Below, piece after piece: positions 54,399 through 63,850 of a stretch of DNA of 64,000 bases. Source of the DNA: Desulfitibacter sp. BRH_c19 (GTDB lineage: Bacteria; Bacillota; DSM-16504; Desulfitibacterales; Desulfitibacteraceae); contig LOER01000034.1 of the NCBI GenBank assembly GCA_001515945.1, forward strand, positions 155,132 to 219,131, written 5' to 3'. Each line of letters starts with the position of its first letter. Position 1 is the first letter of the stretch. Both the position numbers and the translations under genes were made by a program. The notes under the pieces are model-generated. The model was given only the letters and a program-made list of their open reading frames with translations, did no database searches and had not been told where the DNA came from.

Positions 54399-56681
54399 TT
54401 AATCCATAAATAATATTTTAGCATATCTTGCTAAATCAGGATCCTTAGAAGAATATTTATTAATAAACATTTCAATATTTTCAGTTGAGCTGCGTCTAAA
54501 TGTAGGGTCGAGCACTTTTAGTGAGAGCTTTATAAATTCTTCATTGGGTGTTAGGTCTTTATTATCTAGCATAGTAATTGCTTCTAATGCAGGCATATCT
54601 TTAATTGAATTTTGAAGATCACTATCGACCATAGCATAGTCTCTTTCATATTGGCTTAAGGCTTCTTGCCATACTTCTTCAACATTACTAAGATTGTATT
54701 CATTAAGTGCATCTGAAAAATCCCCTGTAATTATCCTTAAAGCTGCTTCTTCACTTAGAAATCTTCTTTCAGAACTTATCAGTTTATTTAAGGCAGGACC
54801 ATAGTTTCCAAAATGACTCTCTAGCTTCGCAACCTGCTGCTTTTGCCAGTCATTTAGAGCTTGTTCTTTCTCTATTTCTTTAAGGATATCCAGCGCCTTT
54901 TCAAAATCTTCCTTGTGGATATAATAAATACCTGTAATACTATCTAAATATCCTACATCTCCAGTTATATCATAGAGCTTATGGTAGTATTCTAATGCTT
55001 TATCTAAATCTGAATACTTATATTCCCCTATAGTTTCATTTATTGAAATCCCATATAGTTTTGCAAGCATTGACATGGAATGAATGTCTTCAGTATCTTT
55101 TTCTAGTGACTTTTCATAAGCTGCAATTGCTTCACCATACTTTCTTTCAAGCAGTAGCTTATCACCTTCACTTAATTCTTCTTCAGGGAAAGAAAAATCA
55201 CTATCTTGGCTTTTTAAATAGCCTTGGGATGAACTTAGAACATTTCCATCATGATTATGAGCGGAAACTGACCAGAAGAACCGTCCCCCTGGCATTGCAT
55301 ATCCAAATAGCGACTGGGGCATTGGACCTTCTTCATCATAGCTCATGCCTGTCTGGATGGATTTTAGTTCCTGGATGTTAAACCTAGTACTGTTTGAATA
55401 ATACTTTTCTCCATATCCTGAACTGCCTGAACCATTTTCAAAATATGTCCCAAGCTCTAATGTATAGTAAGCAGCACCTTCATACGGCTCCCAAGTTAGA
55501 TCAATATAGTCGCCTTGAATTACCTCACCATCTGCTGGCGCAACTATTTTCATAGTATCAACTAACTCAAAATCCCATCTGTATGTTTGGCCTTCCTCAA
55601 CATAAATGATAGATTTTGGAAAACGTCCACCCTTTAAAACCACATCACCCACCTGCTCAAGATCTACTACAAAACCTAACCCATATCTGCCAGGTATAAT
55701 ACTTTCAAAAGAAAATTCACCCTTTTCATTGCTTGGCAACCATATTGCATCCATGGAACCCATGGAATATTCATTAGGATTGGGTAAAGGCTGCAAAATC
55801 ATTTCAACACCAGCTACCGGCTTGCCTGCTATGGTTATACTCCCAATTATTGAACCAGTATTTATTGGGTTTGTAGTGAGCATTGAAATCTTCCGATTTA
55901 TTTCATCCTCTTTTTCTTCATAATAGATATTAGTCCCTTTATCATACTCATCGCCAGCATATTCTCTTTCAAGCTTTAATATCTCCTCATGACTTTCTAA
56001 AACCCGATTGTAGTTAAATAAAGCTTTTTCTTTATTACCTAATACGCCATAGATATCTGCTAGTAGCTCAAACGTATCAGGAGAATTTTGGATGCCATCC
56101 ATGTTCTCAATTGAATCTTCAATTAAATTAGCAGCTTCATTATGATATCCCTTTGTTTTTAAAGCCCTTGCTACCTCCAAAATTACATCATAGTGCCAGC
56201 TTACACGTGTTTGTTTCTCAAAATAGTTATTTATTACTTCAAGGGCTGCAGAAATATTGCCTAGGTTTATATAATTTCTTATTTCTTGAATAGCTAATTC
56301 CTTGATAGCTCTTTCCCCCTGCCATGTATCGGGAAAATTGTCAGCTAAAATTTCATAGTATTTTAGAGCTTCCTTGGAGACATTTCCAGAAGACCTGGGA
56401 GCACTTCCTATGCCCATAGGTGAAACCATAAGCAAATTGTCACTTTCAGCTATTTGAGCTGCCCTTTCTAAGGCTTCAGGAGTTTTCCAGTGCTTTGGAA
56501 AGTATTGATTCATTCTATCATAGTATATTTTTGCCTCTGCCTGCTCACCTTCTCTATAGTAGCCTTCTGCAATGAACATCATGGCAGAAGGCATAAAGAC
56601 ATAACTCAACGCTACTATCCCTATAGCCGCGGCAATTACACCAAGTAGATGTTTAACTTTAAATCTAATATGGCTTTTCAT
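54399..56681 (-). CDS. Large TPR/carboxypeptidase-regulatory-like protein with N-terminal membrane anchor
   Basis: A 760-residue protein. An N-terminal hydrophobic helix (about 10-35) anchors or exports it. TPR-like helical repeats cover about 40-240 and 495-700 (for example YYREGEQAEAKIYYDRMNQ). Between them is a beta-rich region (about 270-480) with a carboxypeptidase-regulatory-type start (GSIIGSITIAGKPVAGVEMIL) and an Ig/FN3-like strand region. The architecture suggests an extracytoplasmic scaffold. It lies downstream of an ECF sigma/anti-sigma pair, so it is the most likely member of their regulon or a partner. Exact function unknown. Confidence 0.7.
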   Translation of the reverse strand: MKSHIRFKVKHLLGVIAAAIGIVALSYVFMPSAMMFIAEGYYREGEQAEAKIYYDRMNQYFPKHWKTPEALERAAQIAESDNLLMVSPMGIGSAPRSSGNVSKEALKYYEILADNFPDTWQGERAIKELAIQEIRNYINLGNISAALEVINNYFEKQTRVSWHYDVILEVARALKTKGYHNEAANLIEDSIENMDGIQNSPDTFELLADIYGVLGNKEKALFNYNRVLESHEEILKLEREYAGDEYDKGTNIYYEEKEDEINRKISMLTTNPINTGSIIGSITIAGKPVAGVEMILQPLPNPNEYSMGSMDAIWLPSNEKGEFSFESIIPGRYGLGFVVDLEQVGDVVLKGGRFPKSIIYVEEGQTYRWDFELVDTMKIVAPADGEVIQGDYIDLTWEPYEGAAYYTLELGTYFENGSGSSGYGEKYYSNSTRFNIQELKSIQTGMSYDEEGPMPQSLFGYAMPGGRFFWSVSAHNHDGNVLSSSQGYLKSQDSDFSFPEEELSEGDKLLLERKYGEAIAAYEKSLEKDTEDIHSMSMLAKLYGISINETIGEYKYSDLDKALEYYHKLYDITGDVGYLDSITGIYYIHKEDFEKALDILKEIEKEQALNDWQKQQVAKLESHFGNYGPALNKLISSERRFLSEEAALRIITGDFSDALNEYNLSNVEEVWQEALSQYERDYAMVDSDLQNSIKDMPALEAITMLDNKDLTPNEEFIKLSLKVLDPTFRRSSTENIEMFINKYSSKDPDLARYAKILFMD

Positions 56682-56735
56682 GAAAATATCACCCTTTTGC
56701 TTTTCTTAATTTATTAACGTTAAAAGGTCACTTAA

Positions 56736-57071
56736 TTAATCCTTAACATTCAATTGAGCTTCCGAGATTTGCATCATCTCAATAATTTGATACTTTGGTT
56801 GTGGTATTTCACCTGGCAGCAATAATGAATTTATTAAAAATCCTGCCACTATTATCATGACTCCTGCGGCGGCTGAAACTGAAGCTACAGGTATGCAAAT
56901 TTCCTTTTCCAAAAACGCACGAACTGGTGAAACTGGTTTGACATCATTTTTCATGGCTATTAGCTTTTCTTTAAAAAAATTATCAAGTTTAATATCAGTC
57001 ATATTCTTTTGAAATAGATCTTTTATGTTTTCATCCAAATTTAAGTCATCTTTTATGCCCCTGTTACTCAC
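56736..57071 (-). CDS. Putative anti-sigma factor (small membrane protein)
   Basis: A 111-residue protein with a cytoplasmic N-terminal half and one transmembrane helix (about 74-97, VSAAAGVMIIVAGFLINSLL). The start is GTG directly after the sigma stop codon, so it is translationally coupled to the sigma gene. Position, size and topology are those of an anti-sigma factor; no zinc-binding HxxxCxxC motif is visible, so it would be of another type. The TPR gene follows after 54 bases. Confidence 0.65.
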   Translation of the reverse strand: MSNRGIKDDLNLDENIKDLFQKNMTDIKLDNFFKEKLIAMKNDVKPVSPVRAFLEKEICIPVASVSAAAGVMIIVAGFLINSLLLPGEIPQPKYQIIEMMQISEAQLNVKD

Positions 57072-57617
57072 TTAGTCCAGCCCCCTTTCTTTTAGTAAAT
57101 CCTTCATTTGATTCCTGCCCCGTTGAAGCCTTGTCTTAACACCTGATTGACTAACATCGAGGATTTCTGCAATTTCTTTAATCTTCAGTTCTTCAAAATA
57201 ATGAAGGTAAAGGACATCTCTATACTTTATTGGTAAGGAGAGCATTATTTCTCTTACTATAGACTGCTTTTCTTGCTTTTCATAATTATCTTGGGGTAAA
57301 GGTGCCGTATCAGTCGCATTTATCTCCCAGAAATATGCTATTTTTTGAAACAACTTAGGTCTGATTTTGTTTTTAGCTTTATTCAAAGTAATTCTAGTTA
57401 GCCAGGTGGATAGAGAGCTTTCTCCCCTGAAATTTTGAAGTTTCGCATATAGTGCTAAAAAGCTTTCTTGTACCACGTCTTCTGCTAGTTGTCTATCTCC
57501 CACTACCATGTATGCAAGGTGGAGAAGCTTTTCGCCATATGTATTGACCAGTTCCACATATGCTGTTTCATCACTTACTAATAATCTCTTTATAAGTTCC
57601 CCGGGGGCCCTAGTCAT
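57072..57617 (-). CDS. ECF-type RNA polymerase sigma factor
   Basis: A 181-residue sigma-70-family factor with region 2 (about 25-90, AEDVVQESFLALYAKLQNFRG then STWLTRITLNKAKN) and region 4 (about 125-178, YRDVLYLHYFEELKIKEIAEIL then VSQSGVKTRLQRGRNQM). No region 1 or 3. It would direct polymerase to stress-type promoters, probably including its own. The ATG at 57617 follows GGAGAGG. An anti-sigma-like gene directly overlaps downstream. Confidence 0.92.
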   Translation of the reverse strand: MTRAPGELIKRLLVSDETAYVELVNTYGEKLLHLAYMVVGDRQLAEDVVQESFLALYAKLQNFRGESSLSTWLTRITLNKAKNKIRPKLFQKIAYFWEINATDTAPLPQDNYEKQEKQSIVREIMLSLPIKYRDVLYLHYFEELKIKEIAEILDVSQSGVKTRLQRGRNQMKDLLKERGLD

Positions 57618-57698
57618 GACTCACGTCCTCTCCTTCACCCTATTAGACACATCTTTAATCAAAAAAGTCGCAAAAAAAATTAAAAGATAGCTTTATCT

Positions 57699-57934
57699 AT
57701 AAACAGGATTCTTTATTCAGGTGGAGTTTTGACTCCATCTGAATATTAGAAACCGTTATCCAGGGGCTTAGTACCACTTATCTCCCACCTACGACCGTAG
57801 TTCTAGCATTGTGTTTTAGCAATGCGTAGAAATACTAGTGCAAAGCAAGAGGTGGGAGTCTTGGAGTGAAACTTGTCAACTTGTTGACATAGCTGAACCC
57901 ATGCAAGGCTAGTGGTAGTTAGTCATCGGATAAA
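57699..57934. repeat. Dispersed multi-hairpin element, copy B (inverted relative to copy A)
   Basis: This 236-bp copy is the reverse complement of copy A at 14385-14621 in layout. Its outer stem is CTCCCACCT (57782-57790) with AGGTGGGAG (57850-57858), different from copy A but fully paired. Other hairpins: TGTCAA-CTTG-TTGACA (57874-57889) and AGGTGGAGT-tttg-ACTCCATCT (57719-57740). It fills most of the 431-base gap before the TPK gene, so that gap holds no gene I can support. Confidence 0.8.
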
Positions 57935-58048
57935 GTATAGTATAAGCTATCTTTTGCTACATTGTAATAGTAGTTATATTTGGATATAATTGTATTAGGT
58001 AAGATATAAATGATATTTAATTCACCTGAGGCCAAGGGGGGGTAAGAC

Positions 58049-58699
58049 TTGAAAAGAATAATTGTTTTTTCTAATGGCTACTACAATAATATGAACTTTT
58101 ATAGCGAACTAATTACATCAAATGACTATATTATTTGTGCAGATGGTGGAGCAAACTATGCACTTAGCATTGGGGTTAGACCAGATATGGTGGTTGGAGA
58201 CCTTGATTCTATAGATAAGACAGTATATAAGCAACTTCTTGATCTTGGTACTACAATTGAAAAATACCCTTGTGAAAAGGATATGTCAGATTTAGAAATT
58301 GCTCTAGAAAAGGCAATAGAGTACCAACCAGAAGAAATAGTGATATTTGGTGCTCTAGGTAATCGCCTTGACCAAACATTAAATAACATCAACATCCTAT
58401 TGTTGCCTCTACGAAATGATATTAAAGCATCAATTGTTGATGAATACCACCAGGTACAATTATTTAATAAAAAAATAACCATCAATGGAAACTCTGATGA
58501 TTATCTTTCCCTTTACCCTTTGACTGAAGACGTTTCAGGTGTTACAACTGAGGGTTTAAAATTTCCTCTAAATGGAGAAATATTATATTTTGCATCTACT
58601 CGGGGGCTAAGCAATGAGTTCATTAACAATATGGCAACTATCACCATTGAAAAGGGTTTACTCCTAGTCATAAAGGTCAAAAGAACTTGGAAGAATTAG
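58049..58699 (+). CDS. Thiamine pyrophosphokinase
   Basis: A 216-residue enzyme that transfers pyrophosphate from ATP to thiamine. Visible are the N-terminal strand IIVFSNG, YIICADGGANYALSIG, the VVGDLDSID acid cluster, the EKDMSDLEIALEKA segment, and GALGNRLDQTLNNINIL. Length fits. The start is TTG at 58049 after a G-rich ribosome site (GGGGGGG). It stands alone and ends in TAG. A terminator follows about 90 bases later. Confidence 0.9.
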   Translation: MKRIIVFSNGYYNNMNFYSELITSNDYIICADGGANYALSIGVRPDMVVGDLDSIDKTVYKQLLDLGTTIEKYPCEKDMSDLEIALEKAIEYQPEEIVIFGALGNRLDQTLNNINILLLPLRNDIKASIVDEYHQVQLFNKKITINGNSDDYLSLYPLTEDVSGVTTEGLKFPLNGEILYFASTRGLSNEFINNMATITIEKGLLLVIKVKRTWKN

Positions 58700-58920
58700 T
58701 TACCTTAAAGCTTCTAGCAATTCTTCCTTGTAGTTTATAAACTCTTTTGTTGTAACTATCTTTCTATCTCTAGGGCGTTGTATAAAAAGAGCTGAATTAC
58801 CTATTTCACGGTAATCCAGCTTTTTTATCAGCAAATTGTTAATTGGACTTTTTCTATAGCCCAAGCTTCTCTTACTTTTTGCTTAGCAACTTTTAACTTA
58901 GGCAGTATAGACCATTATCG
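58700..58920 (-). pseudogene. Decayed protein-coding fragment
   Basis: One minus-strand frame reads YRKSPINNLLIKKLDYREIG and then FIQRPRDRKIVTTKEFINYK to a TAA at 58702-58700. Upstream the frame is lost, and a neighbouring frame reads VAKQKVREAWA, which suggests a frameshift. No start or ribosome site remains. It looks like the C-terminal end of a broken gene that I do not recognise. Part of it also forms the hairpin at 58790-58821, so chance cannot be excluded. Confidence 0.35.
58790..58826 (+). terminator. Rho-independent terminator after the TPK gene
   Basis: AGCTGAATTACC (58790-58801) and GGTAATCCAGCT (58810-58821) pair with one mismatch around an eight-base loop and are followed by six Ts. 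Confidence 0.7.
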
Positions 58921-58983
58921 AAAGAGCCGGATTTTGTATAAGGATTCTAAATATATGTCTAAAGTTTATAATCTTATAAATAA

Positions 58984-60468
58984 TTAGCGCACATCATCTT
59001 TTAATCCATAATACCCATTTGCCTCTTCAATAATATCACGTATTTTAGATTTCACACCTTCTGATAATGCCTCAGGCTTATGGTTCTCAAGAATGTACCT
59101 AGCCTTTTCATAGGCTCTTTCAGTAAAGTCTTTTCCACCATTAGCCAGCCATGTACTACGCATATTTCGATCAATTAATTTACTTTGAGATTGTTCTGCC
59201 TTATAATGACGGAAAGTATGAGCATGACTCATGAATTCACCAGCGGGCCCTACCTGACTGATGACATCCACTGCCAATGTTTCTTGATTAACCTCAATTC
59301 CGCCTATTACTTTTCTTATCATTTTAATCATTTCACAATCCATGACTATTTGAGCATAATCATATGTCAGTCCACCTTCAAGCATTCCAACTCCTAGAAC
59401 TAGGTTAACCCCGCCCATTGCGGATAGAACGGAACTAACGGCTTTTTCATGGGCTGCTTGGGCATCAGGAACTTTGCTGTCTGACTATCCACCTGCGCCA
59501 AAACTGGGTATTAGATAATATTTAGCAAGTTCTGCCATTGCCACACTAAGCATTCCTAGTTCAGGAGCACCTACTGGTGCTGTAGCAATCCGCAAATCCA
59601 TAATGGTACTGACAGCTCCGAATGTAACAGGGGCACCTTTATGTGTTAATTGATTTAATACAATACCACCTAGAACCTCTGCCCCTTGAGTAACAAGAGT
59701 TCCTGCTAAGGTTACAGGTGCACTAGCACCAGCCATGGCCATAGACACGATATTTACCGGTAAAACTGCTCTGGCTGCTTCAACAACAACATCAGACATT
59801 TCCGGTGTTAATTGTAAAGGGCTGGTAGGACAAACGGTAGCACTATAAATAGGTCTTTCTCTTAGCTTATCCATTCCTCCTTGAATAGCAGAAGCCATCT
59901 CTACAATTTTCTTGTAATTATATCCACTATTAGGTCCAATAAAACAATGCTTTGTAGTGTTATTAAAAATTGCTTCTGCGTTATGCAATGATTGCATTTG
60001 TCCTGGATATTCATCAGAACCAACTGCTCTGTTACAAATATCCATTTCTTCTATAGCATCACAAACTAGAGCAGCATTACCAACATCTTTTTTAGTAGTC
60101 TTTCGATACTCCATGGTAAATGGGTCATATATATTAAGAGCTTCACCGAAGTTAAAAAATGCTGAACCTTTATCACCTACAACATAATCATTTTTTGGGT
60201 CTCTTCCGGCTAAGAAAAAGGTGCTGGGTGCGGAACGTATTGCATCTTCTACAACATGAGGTGGAATCTTTACAATATTTTTTTGGCGATCAACATAACA
60301 TCCATTACTATAAAAAATATCTTGGGCTTCTTTACTTTCTACCTTAAGTCCAGTATAATGCAAAATTTCCAGGATAGCACAATGAATTGCATAGAGTTCA
60401 TCTTCACTAAATAGATTCAGCCCGAAACCAGCAATCCTATTAAAACCTACTTGACAATTTCTTCTCAA
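58984..60468 (-). CDS. mttB: Trimethylamine:corrinoid methyltransferase with pyrrolysine (in-frame TAG)
   Basis: Transfers a methyl group from trimethylamine to a corrinoid protein. The frame reads through TAG at 59487-59485 (codon 328) to a stop at 58984, giving 494 residues; archaeal MttB is about 495 with pyrrolysine near 334. Around the codon the sequence is FGAGG-O-SDSKVPDAQAAHE, and the continuation (SAMGGVNLVLG, then DMVDCEMIKM-type helices) matches the family C-terminus. If TAG were a stop, the protein would lose its last third. The start is TTG at 60468, with AGGAGG seven bases upstream. Next to it lie a non-pyrrolysine paralogue and a BCCT transporter. Confidence 0.93.
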
Positions 60469-60502
60469 TACTATTCCTCCTGTCAAAAACCATCTTAACT
60501 CA

Positions 60503-61927
60503 TTATTTCTTAAAAGTTTTATTAATATATGTTTTTAGATCTTTATCTAATTCATCATCAATTAATGTTTCTGGAGCGTTCTTTAATATTTCTCTATATT
60601 TTCTATTTGCGATTATTTCAATGTCCTCTGAACCATTTTTCTTCCAACCTTCATAAGATTCCCAATCACTCATAGTAGGCAGCCATCTGTCTCTGAAATG
60701 GTCAAAAGTGTCTTTATGTGTTAAATAAGATCCATTATGACCTACTTCTTGAATTAATTCTAAGGAAAGTGCCTGCTCAGAAGTATCTATCCCTTTAGAA
60801 ATACATATAACCCTTCTAATTAACTCTTCATCAATAATAAACTTTTCATAGGATGTTGTCATAAGGGTATCCAGAACCCCCAAGCATTGAACAACCATAT
60901 GGGCACCCCCTAGCATAGCCATTATTAAACTTTGTAGGGTTTCATACCCTGCTTGGCAGTTTATTGTTTTTGCGTCAGTAATACCACACATAGTACGAAC
61001 GGGTAATTGATAAAACTCCAAGCCCATTTGTAAATTGGCAATATTCATCAACATCGTTTCTGGTGATCCTCCACAAAAACTGGCCCTTTTCATATTAGCC
61101 ACATTGGAAGCAGTTGAATATACTACCGGATTACCTGGATTAATAAGCTGGGTTAATACTATTCCAGCAAGAATCTCAACATTTGTTAAAACGGCTGTTC
61201 CAAAAAGATTTATTGGACCTGATACCCCTGCCATAGCTGCAGGTGCGATAATAATTATCTGATTTCGCTTGGCATATTGTATTATGGTTTCTATTGCATC
61301 ATCAGAATAAGCTAAGGGGCTTAGAGAATTAACGATTACACCTATGCAATAATTCTCTTTCAAAAAATCATTTTTCCCCATTGCAATTTCTGTCATATCA
61401 AGCATTTCTTGTGCCTGTTTGCTGTAGACGGTATGTCCAATAAGAGGTTTATCTGTATTTTTTATTGTTTCATAAAGCATATACAAATGTTTTTCGTTTG
61501 TATTAACGTCACTAGGATTTATGGGAATAGAACCAACCAAATCTATAACATCACTCGCCTGACAAAGCTTTTGAATATTACTATAATCCTGCAAAACTGC
61601 TAATCTACGACCAGCATCCAAATCCTGTATATATACGGGACCTGCATTTGGCTGTGTTAAAAACCCTTCTCCTACTATTACGGACCGGTTATTATTTCTA
61701 GCTTTCCATTTAAATGTACTAGGGCATGTCTTCAACGCATTTTCGACCATCCTTCTGGAAAGATAAACAGTTTTGTCATTAGTCTTAGCACCATGTTTTT
61801 TGAATATTTCCAATACTTCTTTATGATGAAATACTATACCCGTTTCTTGAAGAATTTTTATGGATGCGTCATGAATTCTGGTAAAGTCCTCTTTTGAAAT
61901 AACTTCTAGCTTCGTTTTTAATGTCAT
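60503..61927 (-). CDS. MttB-superfamily methyltransferase without pyrrolysine
   Basis: A 474-residue paralogue of MttB. At the pyrrolysine position the sequence is CGITDAKTINCQAG: Ile stands where the Pyl codon would be, and no TAG interrupts the frame. Such proteins act on quaternary amines (glycine betaine, proline betaine, carnitine) in several anaerobes. ATG at 61927 with GGGAGG. It lies 46 bases downstream of a BCCT transporter gene and 34 bases upstream of mttB, forming one unit. Its substrate is likely a betaine taken up by the BCCT protein, but this cannot be fixed from sequence. Confidence 0.88.
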   Translation of the reverse strand: MTLKTKLEVISKEDFTRIHDASIKILQETGIVFHHKEVLEIFKKHGAKTNDKTVYLSRRMVENALKTCPSTFKWKARNNNRSVIVGEGFLTQPNAGPVYIQDLDAGRRLAVLQDYSNIQKLCQASDVIDLVGSIPINPSDVNTNEKHLYMLYETIKNTDKPLIGHTVYSKQAQEMLDMTEIAMGKNDFLKENYCIGVIVNSLSPLAYSDDAIETIIQYAKRNQIIIIAPAAMAGVSGPINLFGTAVLTNVEILAGIVLTQLINPGNPVVYSTASNVANMKRASFCGGSPETMLMNIANLQMGLEFYQLPVRTMCGITDAKTINCQAGYETLQSLIMAMLGGAHMVVQCLGVLDTLMTTSYEKFIIDEELIRRVICISKGIDTSEQALSLELIQEVGHNGSYLTHKDTFDHFRDRWLPTMSDWESYEGWKKNGSEDIEIIANRKYREILKNAPETLIDDELDKDLKTYINKTFKK

Positions 61928-61976
61928 CAAACATCCTCCCTCATATGTTGTTAAGCTAAGGTTAACATTGCGAATA

Positions 61977-63620
61977 TTATTCGTTATTCTCTACTTCTTT
62001 GGTAGCTGCAGTATATGCCTGTGAACCTTCAATTTGAGGAGATATAACTTCTGTAACCTTTCCATCAGTTAATAGATACATACCACTACTAATAGTTTCT
62101 GCACTCATATGCCCAAAATCGCTTTTGACAGACCTCATAAAAGCCATAGCCATGATGATGAAAACAAAGACTAATGGAAGAGCTGATGTTACACACATAC
62201 TTTGTAAGGGACCGAGCCCAACCAAGTAGACTAATGCCACAGTTATTAAACCACACTGGATTGCCCAATATGTTCTATGCCATCTGGCTGGTTCCAGGTT
62301 TGTTCCTCTTAAGTCTTTTGAACTAACCATAGCGCAAGTATAAGCCACAGAATCCAAAGTAGTTGCCATGAAAATCAAACCTGTAATTGTGAATACAGCA
62401 AGAACAATATTTCCAAAAGGTAATGAGGTGATTGTTTCTACAACTGCAATTTGTCCTGCATATGTCGCTCCACTTGCAATGATTTCTCTAACAGGTACTA
62501 TGCCATTGACATCTTGAAAAAGTGCAAAACCACCTAAAATACCATGAATCATAAAGGTACCTGTACTACCGAATATTACTTCACCTAAAACCACCTGTCT
62601 AAGTGTTCTTCCCTTTGAAATCCTGGTAACCCATATGCCCATGAAAGGACCTATTGCCAACCACCATGCCCAGTAGAATACAGTCCACCACTGCGGGAAC
62701 ATGCTGTCTGTAAATGGTGCGGTCCAGGTACTCATTCTTATATAGTTTTGAAACATATTACCTACTCCATTTAGAGTTGTATCTATAATAAATAGTGTTG
62801 GGCCTACCACCAAAATAAAGGCCATAACTCCTATAACTAAATAGGCATTTAGACTGCTAAGTTTTGAAAGTCCCTTTGCTAGTCCTAAATAAACACTCAC
62901 AGTAAAGATCATAGCCCAAAATACTGCTATGCCTATGTTTAACCCTAGAGTGACAGGCACACCAGTCAAATGATGAAGGGCTTCTGCTACTAGTGGGGTC
63001 CCTATACCTAAAGCTGCAACAGTACCAGCTATTGCACCAAATAAAACTAAGATATCAATTATTGAACCAAGAGGACCATCAGTATATTTACCTAAGATAG
63101 GTCTACATGCTTCACTCATTCTAACTACAGGCTTTTTACGAATATAGTAAGCATATGCAATTGGAATAGTTGGAATAGTATAAAGAGCCCAAGCCGTTGG
63201 CCCCCAATGGAACATGTTATATGAGGTGGCCCACGTAAAAGCTTCTGGGGTGCCTGGCTCAACGCCCATCGGAGGGTTAATGGCAAAATTTGCCCATTCA
63301 TTAATTCCCCAGTATAGAATACCTACACCTAAACCAGCAGTAAAAAGCATTGCTCCCCAACTGAATGTCCCAAATTCAGGTTTATCATTTGGTTCTCCCA
63401 ATTTAATATTTCCATATTTAGTAAATGCAACATAGCCTAAAAATAAAAAACTGGATGCCCCGACTACTAAGAAGAGCCAACCGAAATTAACTACAACAAA
63501 ATTAAATGCTGCACTTGTTATGGTAGTTGCTCCTTGAGGATCCAAAAACATATAAAGACTAATCGTTAAAATAACTATTGTTAAAGGCCAAAATACTTTA
63601 CCATCAATCTCTTTCATCAC
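61977..63620 (-). CDS. BCCT-family betaine/carnitine/choline transporter
   Basis: A 547-residue secondary transporter with 12 membrane helices. The family tryptophan-rich motif FYWAWWLAIGPFMGIW (about 315-330) and the GLGVGILYWGINEW segment (about 95-108) are clear. It imports quaternary amines with sodium or protons, or exchanges them. The start is GTG at 63620 behind GGAGG, or the next codon ATG. It heads the operon with two MttB-type methyltransferases, so it probably brings in the betaine or amine they demethylate. Confidence 0.93.
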   Translation of the reverse strand: MMKEIDGKVFWPLTIVILTISLYMFLDPQGATTITSAAFNFVVVNFGWLFLVVGASSFLFLGYVAFTKYGNIKLGEPNDKPEFGTFSWGAMLFTAGLGVGILYWGINEWANFAINPPMGVEPGTPEAFTWATSYNMFHWGPTAWALYTIPTIPIAYAYYIRKKPVVRMSEACRPILGKYTDGPLGSIIDILVLFGAIAGTVAALGIGTPLVAEALHHLTGVPVTLGLNIGIAVFWAMIFTVSVYLGLAKGLSKLSSLNAYLVIGVMAFILVVGPTLFIIDTTLNGVGNMFQNYIRMSTWTAPFTDSMFPQWWTVFYWAWWLAIGPFMGIWVTRISKGRTLRQVVLGEVIFGSTGTFMIHGILGGFALFQDVNGIVPVREIIASGATYAGQIAVVETITSLPFGNIVLAVFTITGLIFMATTLDSVAYTCAMVSSKDLRGTNLEPARWHRTYWAIQCGLITVALVYLVGLGPLQSMCVTSALPLVFVFIIMAMAFMRSVKSDFGHMSAETISSGMYLLTDGKVTEVISPQIEGSQAYTAATKEVENNE

Positions 63621-63850
63621 GACTTATGCACCTCCAAATTAATTTGATGAACCCCTAAATTCTGCATAATCTTTTCAGGATAGATACTATCAAAAAACAT
63701 CACCCCCTAGCCAGAAAATATTTTTTTAATTCTTTGAAAAAATTATACAATTTCCAATTGTTTTTTACCAATTCTAAAATGTCATTAGTTTACTTGAACT
63801 AATAACTATCTGTTATAACCTATACTTATAACTTTTATAAGTACACTACA

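Noticed and set aside
60503..61927. Second MttB protein as a pyrrolysine enzyme
   Set aside because: The frame has no in-frame TAG and has Ile at the pyrrolysine position.
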